A stretch of 7,906 nt of DNA from an uncultured Thermoproteales archaeon. Its GTDB lineage: Archaea > Thermoproteota > Thermoprotei > Thermoproteales > Thermoproteaceae. Every line of letters begins with the position of its first letter. Position 1 is the first letter of the stretch. Location: the NCBI GenBank assembly GCA_946480885.1, contig CAMLLK010000031.1, positions 1 through 7,906 of the forward strand, given 5' to 3'. The notes under the pieces are model-generated. The model ran no database searches. It was not told where the DNA came from and worked only from the letters and a program-made list of their open reading frames with translations. The translations under genes were made by a program, and so were the position numbers. This document shows, one piece after another, positions 5,303-7,906 of this stretch.

Positions 5303-6754
5303 TTAACTCGTAGAGGCCCTAAAATATGCGTAAGTACGTGCCTTTTCATAACATTGTCTAAGCATTTCTACAGTATTTTCTATCCTAAACCTCTGGTTGA
5401 CGTACTGCACTATATATTCTCTAGGGGGTAGTTTATACAGACCACTCGCCACTTTTTCTAACGCCTCGCCAAGACCTCTCACGTCATCTACATCTACTAA
5501 GACGCCCACTTCTCCCACTACTTCCGGCAGACCACCGGTCTTTGATGCAATTACTGGAGTCCCCAACGCCATGGCCTCTATTGCAGAGATGCCGAAAGGC
5601 TCCCATCTTGACGGCATAACTAACGCCTTTGCCACGTAGTGAAGTGCTTTATACAACCTCTGCGGGAGCCTGGCCTTGGTCAACGCGGCCTTCCCCCCTC
5701 GCTCGGCTACTAGCCTCATGACGTATTCTTCATACTCCCACTCCCCCGCCGAGACGCCGAGAATTAACAAACGGGCAGAGGGGGCGTAGTCAAGAGCTTT
5801 TAACGCCACGTCAAAGCCTTTTTGAAATGTCAACCTACCAGCCGCCAAGTATAACTCCCCACCTCCATCAAGCCCGCCCACAACGCCGTATTTCTCTACC
5901 TCTCTTACCAACTGCCATCTGTCGTTGAGAGACACGTCTCTCACTTCGTCTAAACTCCAGTCTGTAGAGTTGTAAACTACACAAGTCTTGTCTCTAAGCC
6001 AGTGCCCATGTTTTTTTAAAATCTCCTCCAAGTAGCCGTAACTGACTGTCGAGACGACGTCGGCCTCAACTACGCCAAATCTCTCCACATTGCCCCACGC
6101 CCCGTCCCACACAGTTTTATAACGCTCCCATTGATGACAACACACTCTCCACACTAAGTGGTCTCTGTCCTTCAAGCCTGCCCACTCGGCGTAGTGCCAA
6201 GGAAATGAGTAGTCCCAAGAGAGGTGTATTGTAAACACCACGGGGAGAGCCACTCCCCACCTCTCAGCTAAGTCTTTTACAGCCACGCCTGCTAGAACAG
6301 TAGGCCAGTCATTAATATGTACTAAGTCGGGTAGGCCGAACTTTTCCACAAAGGCGGCTACTCCCCTCGCCAAAAGGGCCGCCTTTTCCTCTATATATTC
6401 ATAAACTCCCCACCTGTCGAATACATGCCCCGTGGCGTAGTCCAAGCCTTTAAACAACACTACCTTTACCCCCTCGAGAAATGCCAACTCTGCCCCTAAG
6501 CAATATGGATACCTCCCCCCGTCTATTCCCACTCTTTCGCCACATGTATAAAACTCAAGTGGGTATAAATTAAAGCCTCTAGAGGGGTCTAGATGTCTTC
6601 CGTGACTTGGCATTAGTACTGTCACGTCGTAGCCTCTTTTAGAAAGGCCCACTGCGTACTGCCTTACGGCCTCTCCTAAGCCCCCCACTTTAGCGACGCC
6701 GGCGTATTCAACAGTTATGATATAGACACGGCGTATACGCTCAGGTGCGTACAT
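5303..6754 (-). CDS. glgA: Glycogen synthase-like glucosyltransferase (GT-B fold, GT5/GT4)
   Basis: Glucosyltransferase that probably extends an alpha-1,4-glucan from ADP- or UDP-glucose in the cytosol. With the start at 6754 it has 483 residues. The N-terminal Rossmann domain carries the synthase signature AKVGGLGEAV (21–30, K22), VTVLMPSHG (44–52) and HINDW (147–151). The C-terminal domain has AAGRLTFQKGFDV (304–316, R307 and K312 for the nucleotide phosphates) and SRWEPFGISAIEAMALGTPV (382–401) with the paired glutamates E385 and E393, then KTGGLPEVV (405–413). The start is decided by a TATA box at 6775–6784: the alternative ATG at 6796 lies upstream of the box and would add 14 residues absent from the family pattern. 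It lies 51 bases after the alcohol dehydrogenase and 28 before the pyrophosphorylase. Other GT4 roles, such as trehalose or glucan-lipid synthesis, are less likely because of the KxGGL motif. Confidence 0.88.
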   Translation of the reverse strand: MYAPERIRRVYIITVEYAGVAKVGGLGEAVRQYAVGLSKRGYDVTVLMPSHGRHLDPSRGFNLYPLEFYTCGERVGIDGGRYPYCLGAELAFLEGVKVVLFKGLDYATGHVFDRWGVYEYIEEKAALLARGVAAFVEKFGLPDLVHINDWPTVLAGVAVKDLAERWGVALPVVFTIHLSWDYSFPWHYAEWAGLKDRDHLVWRVCCHQWERYKTVWDGAWGNVERFGVVEADVVSTVSYGYLEEILKKHGHWLRDKTCVVYNSTDWSLDEVRDVSLNDRWQLVREVEKYGVVGGLDGGGELYLAAGRLTFQKGFDVALKALDYAPSARLLILGVSAGEWEYEEYVMRLVAERGGKAALTKARLPQRLYKALHYVAKALVMPSRWEPFGISAIEAMALGTPVIASKTGGLPEVVGEVGVLVDVDDVRGLGEALEKVASGLYKLPPREYIVQYVNQRFRIENTVEMLRQCYEKARTYAYFRASTS

Positions 6755-6774
6755 TAAAAAAACATACGGCGGAG

Positions 6775-6784
6775 ATTTATATAC
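6775..6784 (-). promoter_or_regulatory. TATA box of the glycogen synthase gene
   Basis: The minus strand reads GTATATAAAT, centred 25 bases before the ATG at 6754. This is the clearest TATA box in the window and predicts a leaderless mRNA starting at or next to that ATG. It indicates that the glucosyltransferase gene has its own promoter inside the minus-strand gene group. Confidence 0.65.
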
Positions 6785-6805
6785 AATTAGATACAAAGCC
6801 CTTGG

Positions 6806-7774
6806 CTAAATTAATAACACAGCTCTGCCCACAACGGCGCCTCTCTCCATGTCTAAATGCGCCTTTGCAGCATCTTCAAGTCTATACTCTGTATAAATCG
6901 GCTTCACCAACCCCCTCTTTAATAAATCCAGCGCTTCGTACACATCCCAAGGCCTAAAGGCCATAGTTCCAAAAACTTTTAGCTGTTTTAGAATAATCAA
7001 GGCTGGGCTAATTGTGGCTTTCTCCCCCGTAACGTTGCCGATCACAGCCACTTGACCCCCTCTTTTCACTAGCCGCAGCGCCTTTTCTATAGTGGGGGCG
7101 CCCACTGTGTCTATCACCACTTCGAAGTCTTTGTCCCCCTCGGCTGCCGTGCGTATTCCTAAACTCTCTAAAACTTTTTTCTTCTCCAGTGACCTAGTCG
7201 AGACGTATACCTCGCCGCCTCGTAATTTAGCCAGTTGGGCTATATACACGCCGGTGCCGCCGGCCCCCATTATTAAAACACGCCTCCCCTCTACGTCAAT
7301 ATGTTTCAATAAATATACAGCAGTCGCCAGTGGACAAGTGGCAGTCACCGCGGCCTTTGGCTCAACGCCGTGGAAGGGATGGACAAATCTCGCAGGTAGT
7401 ACTACATATTCTGCATATGTTCCATTTCTACTCTCCCCCAGCAGTTCTGCGTTTTTACATAAATTCTCATAGCCTCTCCGACAGTAGTGACAAACGCCGT
7501 CGTATATAGATGAGAGAAATACTCTACTACCTACTAAGTCTTTCTCAACCCCTGCCCCCACCTCGACAACTCTCCCAACGCCTTCATGTCCGGGCACAAT
7601 TGGAGGCTTGACGTGGGGAAAGGCGCCTCTTCTCACTACTAGGTCGCGGCCACATACGCCGGCTACTTCAATCTTTACGAGGGCTTCCCCAGGTCCGGGG
7701 GCTGGGTCTGGTAGATCTACCACGCGGAGAGCTTCAGATGCGTCGCCGAATTTTACCAACTGTACAGACTTCAT
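6806..7774 (-). CDS. Zinc-dependent medium-chain alcohol dehydrogenase (MDR family)
   Basis: Oxidoreductase that interconverts alcohols and aldehydes or ketones with NAD(P); the substrate is unknown. The 322 residues form the usual MDR layout: an N-terminal GroES-like domain with the catalytic-zinc ligands C41 (GVCGRD) and H63–E64 (PGHEGVG) and probably C147, a structural-zinc lobe (DGVCHYCRRGYENLC, 92–106), then a Rossmann domain with IMGAGGTG (168–175). In the structural lobe the first cysteine of the usual four is D92; Sulfolobus solfataricus ADH similarly uses a glutamate there. After the second beta strand the sequence is VSTRSLEKKK (191–200), without the acidic residue typical of NAD enzymes and with nearby R194 and lysines, which suggests an NADP(H) preference (inference). 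The ATG overlaps the TGA of an upstream gene (ATGA), implying cotranscription. Its link to glycogen synthesis downstream is positional only. Confidence 0.9.
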   Translation of the reverse strand: MKSVQLVKFGDASEALRVVDLPDPAPGPGEALVKIEVAGVCGRDLVVRRGAFPHVKPPIVPGHEGVGRVVEVGAGVEKDLVGSRVFLSSIYDGVCHYCRRGYENLCKNAELLGESRNGTYAEYVVLPARFVHPFHGVEPKAAVTATCPLATAVYLLKHIDVEGRRVLIMGAGGTGVYIAQLAKLRGGEVYVSTRSLEKKKVLESLGIRTAAEGDKDFEVVIDTVGAPTIEKALRLVKRGGQVAVIGNVTGEKATISPALIILKQLKVFGTMAFRPWDVYEALDLLKRGLVKPIYTEYRLEDAAKAHLDMERGAVVGRAVLLI

Positions 7775-7855
7775 GTGTATAAAACCCCCCGTCTATGTAT
7801 TAAGTAGCCTGCCGTGGCTCCAAGAGAGAAGAAAGCTATCCAGAACGTAGCTAGT
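7771..7855 (-). CDS. C-terminal fragment of a probable membrane protein (partial at right edge)
   Basis: Immediately upstream of the alcohol dehydrogenase an open frame on the minus strand ends at TGA 7773–7771 and extends at least to 7855, where the genomic sequence stops. The visible 27 residues are LATFWIAFFSLG, ATAGYLIHRR and GVLYT. They read as one hydrophobic helix followed by a short basic tail, consistent with a final transmembrane segment whose C terminus is cytosolic. Stop and start share the bases ATGA, the commonest tight operon junction in these archaea, which argues strongly that the frame is real. The family cannot be named from so little sequence. Any continuation beyond 7855 is adapter sequence and must not be translated. 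Confidence 0.6.
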
Positions 7856-7906
7856 AGATCGGAAGAGCACACGTCTGAACTCCAGTCACGAACGGTTATC
7901 GCGTAT
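7856..7906 (+). other. Illumina TruSeq adapter read-through (not genomic)
   Basis: Bases 7856–7889 begin AGATCGGAAGAGCACACG and end TCTGAACTCCAGTCAC, which as far as I recall is the complete 34-base TruSeq Read 1 3' adapter. Then come eight bases, GAACGGTT (7890–7897), in the position of a sample index, and ATCGCGTAT (7898–7906), which matches the following constant adapter sequence ATCTCGTAT except for one base. This is an untrimmed sequencing artefact at a contig end and carries no biological information. Confidence 0.97.

Noticed and set aside
7092..7472. Long plus-strand open frame (126 codons) opposite the alcohol dehydrogenase.
   Set aside because: It mirrors the conserved cofactor-binding region of the dehydrogenase and has no family resemblance of its own.
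7777..7784. TTTTATAC on the minus strand just before the alcohol dehydrogenase ATG, considered as its TATA box.
   Set aside because: It lies only 3–10 bases before the ATG, too close for the usual 25-base spacing, and is explained as codons of the upstream membrane protein (Leu-Tyr).
7608..7850. Open plus-strand frame of 80 codons opposite the alcohol dehydrogenase start.
   Set aside because: It is antisense to a strongly supported enzyme, has low-complexity Ser/Thr/Arg/Pro composition typical of a shadow frame, and shows no recognisable motif.
7814..7855. Plus-strand frame from GTG 7814 (MAPREKKAIQNVAS) that could be the start of a divergent gene.
   Set aside because: It runs straight into adapter sequence, has no well-spaced TATA box, and competes with the opposite frame, which gives a convincing membrane helix and an ATGA junction.

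Overview
The window looks like a contig fragment from a hyperthermophilic crenarchaeon of the Thermoproteales, most like Pyrobaculum or Thermoproteus. The evidence is the archaeal uL15–SecY pair, a DUF171-type SPOUT RNA methyltransferase, crenarchaeal glycogen-synthesis proteins, GTG start use, and AT-rich TATA elements 22–28 bases before start codons, the spacing expected for leaderless mRNAs. No tRNA, rRNA, CRISPR array or insertion sequence was seen. The assignment rests on recalled family resemblance, not on a search.

Left edge (1–337): the minus strand carries the N-terminal part of a glutamate dehydrogenase gene that runs off the window. It appears broken twice, by an in-frame TAA at codon 15 and by a frameshift near codon 43. 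A short divergent intergenic region (234–337) separates it from a plus-strand ROK-family sugar kinase. This region holds TATA elements for both directions and a perfect 7-bp inverted repeat.

Plus-strand block (338–4074): ROK kinase, ribosomal protein uL15, SecY (one-base overlap with uL15), a 42-residue lysine-rich hypothetical protein with its own TATA box, and the DUF171/SPOUT methyltransferase, which begins on the base after the small gene's stop. Apart from the kinase this is an information-processing and secretion group: ribosome, translocon and RNA modification.

Minus-strand block (4051–7855, transcribed right to left): the C-terminal tail of a probable membrane protein, a zinc-dependent MDR alcohol dehydrogenase whose ATG overlaps the tail's TGA, a glycogen synthase-like glucosyltransferase with its own clear TATA box, and an NDP-sugar pyrophosphorylase-like protein with a left-handed beta-helix tail. 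The last two make a plausible activate-and-polymerise pair for glycogen or another glucan. The kinase at 338 could supply glucose-6-phosphate to the same metabolism. The methyltransferase and pyrophosphorylase genes converge and overlap by 24 bases.

Right edge (7856–7906): this is not genomic DNA. It matches an Illumina TruSeq adapter followed by an 8-base index and the start of the flow-cell sequence. The real sequence ends at about 7855, and base-level oddities near contig ends, including the broken dehydrogenase, should be checked against reads. I found no convincing new biological system. The best leads are the degraded dehydrogenase, the small gene after secY and the unidentified membrane protein upstream of the alcohol dehydrogenase.
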